A stretch of DNA of 64,000 nucleotides from Aquabacterium sp. A7-Y. Its GTDB lineage: Bacteria > Pseudomonadota > Gammaproteobacteria > Burkholderiales > Burkholderiaceae_C. Below, one piece after another: positions 16,262 through 24,588 of this stretch; within the stretch, counting starts at the first letter, position 1, and every line of letters starts with the position of its first letter. The stretch covers positions 24,926 to 88,925 of the forward strand of contig NZ_JAPFBW010000030.1 in the NCBI RefSeq assembly GCF_026153205.1, given 5' to 3'. The position numbers and the translations under genes are program-made. The notes beneath the pieces were generated by a model. That model saw only the letters and a list, made by a program, of their open reading frames with translations. It was not told where the DNA came from and ran no database searches.

Positions 16262-18151
16262 ATGCTCCAGATCCGAGTCGTGAGTGTGGCCGGCCAGAGA
16301 CCGGCTTCCGCGATGGCGGCCCAGTTCGGGCCCACCGGCGGAACCATAGGCCGCAACGAAGGCAATACCCTGGTGCTGCCCGACGAGGCCAAGACCATTT
16401 CGCGGCAGCAGGCGCTGGTCCAGATGCAGGGCGGCCAGTACGTGCTGATCGACAAGGGCGCCAACCCGACCCTGCGCAACCGCGTGCCGGTGGGCGCGGG
16501 CCAGGCGGTGCCGCTGAGCGGCGGCGACGAGCTGCGCATCGGGCCCTATGTGCTGATGGTCGAGGCGCCGGCCTCGCGGCCTTTTGACGCGAACAGCACC
16601 CAGGTCAAGGATCCCGGCGCAACAGCGTCGGCGCCGATGCAGGGTCACGGTGGCGGGGTGCCCGCCACCGGCTTCGATCCCTTCGCGCTACCGCCCTCCG
16701 CGCCTGTGCCGGCGGCAGGGCGTGTCGGCGCTCCCGCCCCGGCGCCGGGTGATCCCTTCGCCGACCTGTTCGGCTCGCCGGGCGCGCCGGTCTCGCCCCA
16801 GGCGCCTTCGGCGCCGCGCCTGCCCGCGGGCCCGATCACCGGCCTGGGCGCTCCGGCTGCCGCTCCGGGCGGTATCCCGGACGACTTCGACCCTTTCGCG
16901 AGCCTGCCGAAGCCGATGACGGCTCCCGGCACGGGCGGGTTCAACCCGCTCAGCTCAGGCAGCCGCCGCGTGCCGGCGCCCATCCCCTTCGACGCGCGCG
17001 CGGGGCATGAGGACCTGCTCGGCCCGGCGGTCGAGAAATCGGCTTCGATCGATGAATTGTTCGGCCTGGGCAATGCGCCGGCCAACCCGCTCGACGTGCT
17101 GGGCGCGCCGGCCGGCGTGAACCCGTCCTCGCAGCCCGTCGACGACCCGCTGGCGCTGTTCGGCGGTGCCCCGGCCGGCGGCGGCGCCGGTCCGGCCCAG
17201 GCCGACCAGACGCCAGCCGTGCATTCGGCCTTCGCCTTGCCGCAGGTGTCACCCCCGGCGCACTCCGGCCCGACCCCGATGCCGCCGCTGCCGCCGGCCG
17301 GTGGTGCGCATGGCAGGCCCGTCACGGCCAAGGCCATCGACGACCTGCTGGCCTCCGTCGGCCCGCTCGATCCCAAGGGCGCCACCGGCCAGTTCCGGGT
17401 GGCCCAGCCGACCCAGTCCGCGCCGCTGCCGACCCCGGCGGCAGCGCCCGTGCCGGCGCCTGTGCCCGGCGCGGCGCCGGCGGCAGGGCCGGTCTCCGGT
17501 GCTGCTGCGCCGGGCACCCCCGCCGCGTCGGCCAGCCAGGTCTCGGTCGACACGCTGATGGCGGCCTTCTGCGAAGGACTCGGCAGCCCGCTCAACCTGC
17601 CTGACGGCGTGACCGAGGAGTTCATGTACCGCATGGGCGGCCTGGTGCGCGAGGCGGTGCAGGGTACGGTGGACCTGCTCAGCGCCCGCGCGGTCACCAA
17701 GCGCGAGGTCAAGGCCAGCGCGACCATGATCATGGAGCGCAACAACAACCCGCTGAAGTTCTCGCCCGACGCCAAGACGGCGATGCTCTACCTGGTGTCG
17801 GGCCGGCTCAATCCGGCCTTCATGCCCCCCATCACCGCGATGCGCGACGCCTACTACGACCTGCGTTCGCACCAGTTCGGTTTCATGGCCGGTACCAAGG
17901 CGGCGCTCGAAGGTGTGCTGGAGCGCTTCGAGCCGCAGCGCCTGGAAGGGCGGCTGAGCACGCGTGGATTGGTCGAGTCCATCATTCCGGCCGCCCGCAA
18001 GGCCCGGTTGTGGGACCTCTTCACCGAGCTGTACAAGGAAATCGCGCAAGAAGCCGAAGACGACTTCCACGCGCTGTTCGGCCAGGCCTTCCTGAAGGCC
18101 TACGAGGAGCACGTCGAGGCCCTGAAACGCGACATGCCGCCGCAAGAGTGA
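16262..18151 (+). CDS. tagH: T6SS-associated FHA protein TagH
   Basis: TagH/Fha proteins bind phosphothreonine and couple kinase signalling to T6SS assembly. The 629-residue product has an FHA domain at about 1-100 (GGTIGRNEGNTLVLPD with Gly30/Arg31; ISRQQALVQMQGG), an unusually long Pro/Ala/Gly-rich linker at about 110-430, and the conserved C-terminal TagH domain at about 430-625 (FCEGLGSPLNLPDGVTEEFM ... RDAYYDLRSHQFGFMAG). In the FHA domain the usual SRxH signature reads SRQQ, so the structural histidine is replaced while the phosphate-contacting Arg31 and Ser47 remain. The 196 bases upstream hold no gene and may hold a promoter. The phosphatase pppA follows nine bases later. Confidence 0.93.
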   Translation: MLQIRVVSVAGQRPASAMAAQFGPTGGTIGRNEGNTLVLPDEAKTISRQQALVQMQGGQYVLIDKGANPTLRNRVPVGAGQAVPLSGGDELRIGPYVLMVEAPASRPFDANSTQVKDPGATASAPMQGHGGGVPATGFDPFALPPSAPVPAAGRVGAPAPAPGDPFADLFGSPGAPVSPQAPSAPRLPAGPITGLGAPAAAPGGIPDDFDPFASLPKPMTAPGTGGFNPLSSGSRRVPAPIPFDARAGHEDLLGPAVEKSASIDELFGLGNAPANPLDVLGAPAGVNPSSQPVDDPLALFGGAPAGGGAGPAQADQTPAVHSAFALPQVSPPAHSGPTPMPPLPPAGGAHGRPVTAKAIDDLLASVGPLDPKGATGQFRVAQPTQSAPLPTPAAAPVPAPVPGAAPAAGPVSGAAAPGTPAASASQVSVDTLMAAFCEGLGSPLNLPDGVTEEFMYRMGGLVREAVQGTVDLLSARAVTKREVKASATMIMERNNNPLKFSPDAKTAMLYLVSGRLNPAFMPPITAMRDAYYDLRSHQFGFMAGTKAALEGVLERFEPQRLEGRLSTRGLVESIIPAARKARLWDLFTELYKEIAQEAEDDFHALFGQAFLKAYEEHVEALKRDMPPQE

Positions 18152-18159
18152 GAGCCGCC

Positions 18160-18981
18160 ATGCTGGAGCTGCACGCCCATCTTCTGCACAACCAGGGCGG
18201 ACGTTCCTATCAAGAGGATGCCTACGGTCTGCGCGTCTCCGAGGACATCGCCTGCGTCGTCGTGGCCGACGGCGCCGGAGGTCACGGGGGCGGCGACCTG
18301 GCGTCCAAGCTGGTGGTGCGCGCCATCCTCGAGCAGCACTCGCTGCGGCCGCGCTGCTCGATGGAGGCAGCCAACGCGCTGATCCAGCACGCGCAGCAGG
18401 TCGTGCTGGCCGGGCAGAGCAAGTTCGCACAGTACCCGGACATGCGCTCGACCGTCATCCTGGCGCTGGTGGACCTGCTGAGTGGGCGCGCGGTCTTCGG
18501 CAATGTCGGCGACTCGCGCGCCTACTGGTTCCGCGGCGCCGAACTGCAGCTGCAGACGCGCGACCACAGCCTGGTGCAGCAGATGGTGGATGCCGGCATG
18601 ATCGCCGCCTGCGACGTGCGCCAGCGCAAGGAGCGCAGCGTGCTGACCAGCTCGCTGGGCAGCGCTGGCGGCGTCGAGCCCTATGTCTACGAGCTGCCCG
18701 GCGCGGGACGCGAGGGCGATCTGCTGCTGTTGTGCACCGACGGGGTCTGGGAGTACGTGCTGGAGCAGGACATGCAGGAGCTGCTGCGCCAGGGCGGTGA
18801 CGCCGAGCAGTTGCTCGCCAGCCTGGAACGCTGGGTCGACCAGCGTGCGCCCGAGAACCGCGACAACTTCACCGCCTTGCTGGCCGTCTTCAGCGGCGGC
18901 CCCGAGCCCGAGCCCGAAGAGATCGACCCGGAAACCACCGTGATCGGCCGGATCGGGTCCTATGGCAGCGATGCGGCCTGA
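18160..18981 (+). CDS. pppA: PP2C-type Ser/Thr phosphatase (PppA-like)
   Basis: In T6SS clusters PppA removes the phosphates that the kinase PpkA places on Fha/TagH and so turns assembly off. The 273-residue protein shows the PP2C metal motifs: the QED near residue 18-20, VVVADGAGGHGGG at 34-45, GNVGDSRAY near 115, CTDGVWEYV near 190, and the final NRDNFTALL. ATG 18160 is chosen because the frame open upstream of it overlaps tagH. It lies eight bases after tagH, which agrees with a shared job. The partner kinase is absent from the window. A C-terminal acidic tail (EPEPEEIDPETT) ends the protein. Confidence 0.92.
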   Translation: MLELHAHLLHNQGGRSYQEDAYGLRVSEDIACVVVADGAGGHGGGDLASKLVVRAILEQHSLRPRCSMEAANALIQHAQQVVLAGQSKFAQYPDMRSTVILALVDLLSGRAVFGNVGDSRAYWFRGAELQLQTRDHSLVQQMVDAGMIAACDVRQRKERSVLTSSLGSAGGVEPYVYELPGAGREGDLLLLCTDGVWEYVLEQDMQELLRQGGDAEQLLASLERWVDQRAPENRDNFTALLAVFSGGPEPEPEEIDPETTVIGRIGSYGSDAA

Positions 18982-19050
18982 GCGCGCCGGTCCTCGTGGC
19001 CCGGCCGGCAGTGCACGCAGAGCGCCAGAGATACATTCAGGAGAGAACCC

Positions 19051-19971
19051 ATGAGCCCGTTGTCTTCCCGTGCTTCCGCGCGCCTCGCGCTCGCCCTGGC
19101 CGTGGCCGCCCTGGTGGGCGCCTGCGGCGATCGTCCGGCCGACGCGCCGGCCCAGCAGGTCGACAGCAGCGCTCCCGCCCCCGGAGGCACCGCGGTGCTG
19201 TTCGAGGCCAACCAGACGGTGGCCGTTACGGGGCCGGAATTTGTCGCCTGGCGCGACCGCATGCTGGCCGAGGGCGGCAGCACCAAAATCCTGCAGGTGA
19301 CTGGGCGGGCCCACACCAACGAGCAGGGTCCCGCCGGCGAGGACCTGGGCCGGGCACGCGCCGAGGCGGCGAGCATCCTCTTCATGGAGGCCCTGCCGCC
19401 GGAGCGCATCGTGCTGAAGTCGCAGCCGGCGACGGGTGATGCCCCCAGCGGACGTTTCGAGGCGGTGAGCTTCGAGTGGGTCGATGCGCCCTCGACGGTG
19501 GTGGCGGCGGCCGGTGCAGCCTCGGGAGACGCGGCAACACCGGCCGCGGGCGGGCAGGGTGCGGCCGCTTCGGCGCCCGCACCCGCGCCTGCGCCTGCCC
19601 CGTCTCCCGCGGCTTCCGCCTCCGTGCCAGTGGCCGGCGAGCCGGTGCGCTCGCTGGTGCTGTACTTCGGCACCGGGAGCGCCACGCCCCGGCTCGGCGC
19701 CGCCGAACGCCAGCAGCTGAAGGCGCTGGTCGGTACAGCGGCCGGTGCCGGCATCACGGTGCTCGGTCACGCTGACAAGCAGGGCCAGGGTCAACGCAAC
19801 CAGGCGCTCAGCGAGGCGCGCGCCCAGGCGGTGCGACAGCTGCTGGTGCGCCAAGGTGCCTCGGCCGCTTCGATCCAGGCCAGCGGACAGGGTGATGCCA
19901 GCCCGGCGGACAGCAACGACAGCGCAGAAGGCAGGGCCCGCAACCGGCGCGTCGAGATCCGGGTGCAGTGA
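19051..19971 (+). CDS. OmpA-family lipoprotein with two OmpA-like modules
   Basis: Exported 306-residue lipoprotein: signal peptide with lipobox LVGAC (Cys at about residue 25). The mature protein has two similar halves separated by an Ala/Pro linker (about 150-200). The second half is a standard OmpA C-like peptidoglycan-binding module (LVLYFGTGSATPRLGAAERQ, GHADKQGQGQRNQALSEARA, and ARNRRVEI at the end). The first half (about 45-150) looks like a degenerate copy (VTGRAHTNEQGPAGEDLGRARA, then GRFEAVSFEW). It lies 69 bases after pppA with a GGAGAG ribosome site, and seven bases before mltA. It may anchor the T6SS to peptidoglycan or be an envelope protein that works with MltA. Confidence 0.85.
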   Translation: MSPLSSRASARLALALAVAALVGACGDRPADAPAQQVDSSAPAPGGTAVLFEANQTVAVTGPEFVAWRDRMLAEGGSTKILQVTGRAHTNEQGPAGEDLGRARAEAASILFMEALPPERIVLKSQPATGDAPSGRFEAVSFEWVDAPSTVVAAAGAASGDAATPAAGGQGAAASAPAPAPAPAPSPAASASVPVAGEPVRSLVLYFGTGSATPRLGAAERQQLKALVGTAAGAGITVLGHADKQGQGQRNQALSEARAQAVRQLLVRQGASAASIQASGQGDASPADSNDSAEGRARNRRVEIRVQ

Positions 19972-19978
19972 GGGGCCG

Positions 19979-21229
19979 ATGATGTCGAGATCCTTTGCGG
20001 CCGAGCCGGGCCGCCGGGCTGCGCTGCGTGCGGGCGCCGTCCGGGCCGGCGTTGCGGCCCTCGTCTCCGTGCTGTCGACCGGCTGCGCCACGCAGCCGGG
20101 CCAGCCGGCGGCACCGGCACCCACTCCGGCCGTCGGTCCTGCCGCAGCCGCGCCCGCTCCGGCCGCGGCGGCGCCCGTCGCCCGGCCCATCGAGACCGAG
20201 GCCGGCCGGCTCGTGCCGGTCGCCTGGAGCGAGCTGCCCGATGTCGAGGTCGACCCGCTCGACGATGTGCACAAGAGCTTCCGCCTCAGCTGCCCCTACC
20301 TGAACCGCACACCGCAATGGCGCAGCGTCTGCGCCGAGGTGGGGCGGCTGCAGCCGGGTGACGCGGTCGGTCTGCGCAAGCTGCTGCAGGGCTTGCAGCC
20401 CTACCGGCTGGAGTCCAAGCAGGGGGAGACCAGCGGCCCGGTCACCGGCTACTACGAACCGGTGCTGCGCGGCTCGCGGACGGCGCGCAACCCGTATTTC
20501 TTCCCGCTGTATTCGCGCCCGGTCGATCTGGTGCCGCTGGATGCCAAGGCGGGCAAGGGCGTCACGCGCGGGCGGCGGCAGGGCAGCCAGGTGCTGCCTT
20601 ACTGGTCCCGGGCGCAAATGGCGGCGCCGGAGGGGCAGCGCTCGATGAGCGGGCGCGAGATCGTCTGGGTCGACGACCCGATGGACGTGATCCTGATCGA
20701 AGTGCAGGGCTCGGGCCGCGTCGCGCTGCCCGACGGCAGTGCAATCCGGCTCTCCTATGCTGACCACAACGGCCACCCCTACCGGCCGCTGAGCAATTGG
20801 TTCAAGGAGACCGGCGAGCTGGCCTCGCCCGGCATGCTGCAGATCCGGCAGTGGGCACGCCGCAACCCTGCAGCCCGGGTGCAGGAGATGCTGCACAGCA
20901 ACCCGCAGGTGGTGTTTTTCCGTTGGGAAAGCGTGGCTGACGTGACGGTCGGCCCGCGCGGCGCCGCTGGCGCGCCGCTGGTGCCGATGCGCTCCGTGGC
21001 GGTGGACCCCAAGGCGGTGCCGCTGGGGACGCCGATGTACATCGAGTTCCCCTCGCCGCTGTCGCCCAGCGTGATGAACCGGCGTGTGGTGTTCGGCCAC
21101 GACACCGGCGGCGCCATCAAGGGGCCGGTGCGGGCCGACTTCTTCTGGGGTTTCGGTGCGCATGCCGGCGAGGTGGCGGCCAAGACGCGGCAGAACGGGC
21201 GGCTCTGGGTGTTCCTGCCCAAGCCCTGA
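19979..21229 (+). CDS. mltA: Membrane-bound lytic murein transglycosylase A
   Basis: MltA cleaves the MurNAc-GlcNAc bond of peptidoglycan to form 1,6-anhydro products at the outer membrane. The 416-residue product has a basic N-terminus, a hydrophobic segment and lipobox STGC, then an Ala/Pro spacer. The MltA domain shows TGYYEPVLRGS, DVILIEVQGSGRV and YADHNGHPYRPL, and the C-terminal 3D domain holds FGHDTGGAIKGPVRADFFWG, whose first Asp matches the catalytic acid region of the family. Two adjacent ATG codons (19979, 19982) are possible starts. It begins seven bases after the OmpA-like lipoprotein gene. The placement after a T6SS cluster may be chance or may reflect wall remodelling. Confidence 0.93.
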   Translation: MMSRSFAAEPGRRAALRAGAVRAGVAALVSVLSTGCATQPGQPAAPAPTPAVGPAAAAPAPAAAAPVARPIETEAGRLVPVAWSELPDVEVDPLDDVHKSFRLSCPYLNRTPQWRSVCAEVGRLQPGDAVGLRKLLQGLQPYRLESKQGETSGPVTGYYEPVLRGSRTARNPYFFPLYSRPVDLVPLDAKAGKGVTRGRRQGSQVLPYWSRAQMAAPEGQRSMSGREIVWVDDPMDVILIEVQGSGRVALPDGSAIRLSYADHNGHPYRPLSNWFKETGELASPGMLQIRQWARRNPAARVQEMLHSNPQVVFFRWESVADVTVGPRGAAGAPLVPMRSVAVDPKAVPLGTPMYIEFPSPLSPSVMNRRVVFGHDTGGAIKGPVRADFFWGFGAHAGEVAAKTRQNGRLWVFLPKP

Positions 21230-21236
21230 GTCGGGT

Positions 21237-21253
21237 GCGGCCGGTGCGGCCGC
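21237..21253. terminator. Possible bidirectional terminator between mltA and the kinase gene
   Basis: GCGGCCG (21237-21243) and CGGCCGC (21247-21253) form a seven-base-pair GC stem with a three-base loop, in the 27 bases between two convergent genes. The T-run after it (CTTTC) is weak, so efficiency is doubtful. Confidence 0.4.
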
Positions 21254-21256
21254 CTT

Positions 21257-23539
21257 TCAGTCGGTCGGCCGGAAGCGCGCGATGATGACGCGGCACTCGA
21301 TGCCCTGCGGCACCACCTCGCGCCACTCGACCTCGCCGCCCAGCTGCTTGATGCGCTTGCGGATGCCGCCCAGCCCCAGCCCGTGCGACCAGGCCGCCGG
21401 ATTGCGGCCGATGCCGTTGTCTCGCACCATCAGCTCGAAGCGGTCCCCCTGCAAGGTCATCGCGATGTCGACACGGGTCGCGCGGGCATGCGCCAGGGCG
21501 TTGTTGGCGAGCTCGCGCAGCACCCGCGTGAGGGCCGACCACTGCACCACGCCGAGCGGCACGTTGCGGTCGAAGCCGACGTTCCAGGTGAGCTCGCACT
21601 CGGCCGCCTGCAGGCGGTGAACCAGGTCGGTCTTCCATTCCGCCGCGGCGTCGGAGATGTGGTGGTTCTGGGCCGCCAGGCCGCGCGTCAGGGTCTTGAG
21701 ATCCTGCAAGGTGTGGCGGATGTAGTCCTCCATCTCCGGCGTCTGGGCCTGGTACATCAGGGTCAGCAGGCGCGCGCCGATATCGTCGTGCAGATCCTGA
21801 GCCAGCCGGGTGCGCTCCTCGCTGCGGCCCTGCTCGACGGCCTTGTCGAAGGCCACCGCGCGGCGCAGCTGCTCGAAAATGCGGTCGGTGAGGCGGGCGT
21901 CGTCGGCGGTGAAGACCTTGCGGCCGCGGTGGGCGAAGCGGATCACGATGGAGCCCATGGTGGGTGCGTTCGGCTGCGGGTTGACCATGTTGGGCACCGG
22001 CACCACCAGGGTCGAGCCGTCGGCCAGCACGCGCGAGCCGGCGGTGAGCTTGTCGACCACCAGGATCTCCAGCGGCTCGAACAGCTCGCGCAGCAGCCGT
22101 GTCAACAGCGCCGAGGTGCGGTCGGGTCGCACCTCGACCTCGCGCGCGATCTTGTAGAGCTGCTCGAACATGCGTTCGGTCGTCACCACGCTGCTGCCCA
22201 TCAGCCGGTCCAGCAGCCACTGTCGCGCGCCGACGTACAGGCCCAGCGAGACGAACAGCGCCAGCGTCACCGAGGTCACCTGGCCGAGCGAGAAGGCGGC
22301 GACGAACAGCAGGTCCAGCGAGGTCGCCACCGTCGTGATGGCGGCCAGCAAGGAGAACTCGCGCATCACCTGCTGCGACTTCGACAGGAAGGGGATCAGC
22401 AGCAGCAGCGAGGCGAAAAACACGTACCAGATCATCGAGCCGATGATCGAGATGCTCTGCTGGATGCCCGGCTGGCCGTCGGCTATCGCGACTGCCAGGC
22501 TCAGCAGCACCCAGGTGCCCAGCGCGATGAAGCCGAAGCGCCGCAGCACCAGCGCGAAGGGATTGGGCTCGACCCTGTGCGACCAGGTCAGCAGCAGCAT
22601 CGCGCAGCTGCTCAACGCGGCGCAGGCCATCTGGCACCACCACCACTTGCCCGGCAGCCAGTCCAGCCAGGACAACACGATCAGCGCCGCCACGCAGCTC
22701 CAGGCCGCCGTGAGCCACCAGCGTGCGTGGGGCATGTGGCGAGGATAGACGGCGGTCGCATGCACGGTCGCGCCGGCGGTGAAGATGTCGAGCGCCAGGC
22801 GGACATACAGGTCCCAGTCGGCGAGGCCGCGCGGCCAGGCGAGGTCCAGCGTCGATTCGATCGCGATGAACACCAGGTTGAGCGCCTGGCACAAGGCCAT
22901 CACCGCGTAGACGCCGTTGCGCTGCCCGGGCTGGGCCAGCAGCACCGCCATGGCGACGCCGTAGAGCACCAGCGCGAGCGCGCACAGCAGCCAGAACAGC
23001 AGACCCAGTCCCATCATGCCGCGCGCTTGCGGCTGCAGCTCCAGCAGGGTGCGGTCGGAAAAGTGCAACTGCACCGTGTCGCCTTGCAGCACCCGGCCGA
23101 GCTGCTCCTGGGTGGCGAGGTAGCGTGCCGCTTCGGCATCCGAGATCAGCCAGCGCGCCGAGCGCTGCAAGGCCGTCGCGTCGACGTTCACTGGACGGCC
23201 GTCGGGGCCGGACAGCGCCACCAGCGTCTTGCCCTGGGCCGCCTTCAGGGCCGGGTCGCTCGCGAGGTTCAGCTCCACCTGGCCATTGCCGGTGGCACGC
23301 CACGCGGCGCCGAGCTGGGGTTGGCCGGCCAGCCACCAGGCCAGGCAGAAGACGCCGAGGCAGCCCAGCAGCGCCGTGGCGACCAACACCCGCAGGCGCC
23401 AGCCCAGCCAGTGCGACGCGGGCGACTGACGCCCCAGGCTGCGGTCGTAGGCGTTCCATTGGCCCGTGCTCAGCAAGGCCTCCGAGCCCGGCAGCGTAGG
23501 CGGAGTCGGGTCTTGGGGTGGGTGGGGGGCGGTGGTCAT
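21257..23539 (-). CDS. Polytopic sensor histidine kinase, NarX/UhpB class
   Basis: Inner-membrane kinase of 760 residues. A first membrane segment (VLVATALLGCLGVFCLAWWLAG) is followed by a periplasmic domain of about 100 residues, then about eight more membrane helices to roughly residue 390. A GAF-like cytoplasmic region follows. The HisKA_3 phosphoacceptor is His584 in LAQDLHDDIGARLL, and the ATPase domain shows LRELANNALAHA, VRDNGIGRN and GLGLGGIRKRIKQLGG. ATG 23539 is preferred to the upstream in-frame start at 23587. It lies 127 bases downstream of its response regulator on the same strand and probably shares its transcript. The signal is unknown; a lipid, quinone or membrane stress cue would suit so many helices. 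Confidence 0.9.
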   Translation of the reverse strand: MTTAPHPPQDPTPPTLPGSEALLSTGQWNAYDRSLGRQSPASHWLGWRLRVLVATALLGCLGVFCLAWWLAGQPQLGAAWRATGNGQVELNLASDPALKAAQGKTLVALSGPDGRPVNVDATALQRSARWLISDAEAARYLATQEQLGRVLQGDTVQLHFSDRTLLELQPQARGMMGLGLLFWLLCALALVLYGVAMAVLLAQPGQRNGVYAVMALCQALNLVFIAIESTLDLAWPRGLADWDLYVRLALDIFTAGATVHATAVYPRHMPHARWWLTAAWSCVAALIVLSWLDWLPGKWWWCQMACAALSSCAMLLLTWSHRVEPNPFALVLRRFGFIALGTWVLLSLAVAIADGQPGIQQSISIIGSMIWYVFFASLLLLIPFLSKSQQVMREFSLLAAITTVATSLDLLFVAAFSLGQVTSVTLALFVSLGLYVGARQWLLDRLMGSSVVTTERMFEQLYKIAREVEVRPDRTSALLTRLLRELFEPLEILVVDKLTAGSRVLADGSTLVVPVPNMVNPQPNAPTMGSIVIRFAHRGRKVFTADDARLTDRIFEQLRRAVAFDKAVEQGRSEERTRLAQDLHDDIGARLLTLMYQAQTPEMEDYIRHTLQDLKTLTRGLAAQNHHISDAAAEWKTDLVHRLQAAECELTWNVGFDRNVPLGVVQWSALTRVLRELANNALAHARATRVDIAMTLQGDRFELMVRDNGIGRNPAAWSHGLGLGGIRKRIKQLGGEVEWREVVPQGIECRVIIARFRPTD

Positions 23540-23666
23540 GGAAGCAGGGCGTGCCGGGGCGAACTGGGGCGAGCGTACGATAGGCAAGCCGCCTGCCTGC
23601 GTCAGTCCCTAGATCGTGGGACCGATCCCGCGTGGCACGGCAGCCGCAGCCGCCGCATCGCCGGGC

Positions 23667-24431
23667 TCAGACCAGGCCCTGTTTGCTGGCCAGCACGGCC
23701 GCCTCGGCACGGCTGGACACGTTGAGCTTCTTGTAGATCGACTTGATGTGGTCGTTGACCGTGAACCACTTGATGCCCATCAGGCTCGCGATCTCCTTGA
23801 TCGTGAAGCCCTTGCTCAGGTAGGTCAGCACCTCGTTTTCGCGCGGCGTGAGGCGCTCGTAGTCGAGCTTGTCGGCCGGATCCATCGGGATCGGCGGATG
23901 TGCCGGCTGCCGCACCGGCGCGGGCTGCGGCTCCGGCGTGCTGAAGCCCGAGTCACCGTAGCGCGAGGCGCCGAACTCGCCGCCGTGCCGGAAGTGCGTC
24001 AGCAGGCGCCGCGCGATCGCCGGTGACAGCGGCGGCTGGCCGCGTACGATCTTCTGCAGTTCCTCGACCAGCACCTCGAAGCGGTCTTCCTTGAGCAGGT
24101 AGCCGTCGGCCCCGCACTGCAGCGCCGGGAAGAGGTGCTCGTCGTCGGAGTAGAGGGTCGTGATGACCTTGGTGGCGGGATACTGCGTCAGCTGGGCCAG
24201 CAACTCGAGGCCGTTGCCGTCGGGCAACTCCAGGTCGAGCAGCATCAGCTTGAAGGGATCGGGCCCGGGCACCAGCGCCTGGCCGGCTTGCAGTCCGATC
24301 TGGCGGCGCGCGGACTCCAGGTCGCCGGCTTCGGTGATCGCGATGGCGTCACTGAAGCTGTCCCGTACCACGCGGCACAGGAACGCCCGGGCAACCGGGT
24401 TGTCTTCGACGATCAGGACCTTGACTGTCAT
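23667..24431 (-). CDS. LuxR/NarL-family response regulator
   Basis: Transcription regulator of 254 residues paired with the histidine kinase downstream. The receiver domain (1-135) has acidic Glu9/Asp10 (VEDN), the phosphoacceptor Asp66 in LMLLDLELPDG and the conserved Thr and Lys (ITTLYS; YLLKEDR). A Pro-rich linker (about 160-190) leads to a LuxR-type helix-turn-helix (LTPRENEVLTYLSKGFTIKE ... TVNDHIKSIYKKLNVSSR). The receiver contains an insertion (QAGQALVPGPDP, about 48-60) before Asp66, longer than usual. Targets are unknown; nothing nearby identifies a regulon. Confidence 0.93.
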   Translation of the reverse strand: MTVKVLIVEDNPVARAFLCRVVRDSFSDAIAITEAGDLESARRQIGLQAGQALVPGPDPFKLMLLDLELPDGNGLELLAQLTQYPATKVITTLYSDDEHLFPALQCGADGYLLKEDRFEVLVEELQKIVRGQPPLSPAIARRLLTHFRHGGEFGASRYGDSGFSTPEPQPAPVRQPAHPPIPMDPADKLDYERLTPRENEVLTYLSKGFTIKEIASLMGIKWFTVNDHIKSIYKKLNVSSRAEAAVLASKQGLV

Positions 24432-24547
24432 TTGTATGCGCCTTCCTCCAACAGGCGCAATGGTAGCGCAGCCATTTGCCCACCCGGCGGCAATGTCACT
24501 TCATCACGGGACAGTTCTGGCCCTTCGAACCGGTGCCGGCCGGCGTC

Positions 24548-24573
24548 CGGCCGCCCTGGACCCCGGGCGGCCG
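24548..24573 (-). terminator. Possible terminator of the quinone oxidoreductase gene
   Basis: A nine-base-pair GC stem, CGGCCGCCC (24548-24556) with GGGCGGCCG (24565-24573), loop eight bases, starts 16 bases past the oxidoreductase stop. No T-run follows, so it may be only a structured 3' end. Confidence 0.35.
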
Positions 24574-24588
24574 CCGGGCCGGCGGCTT

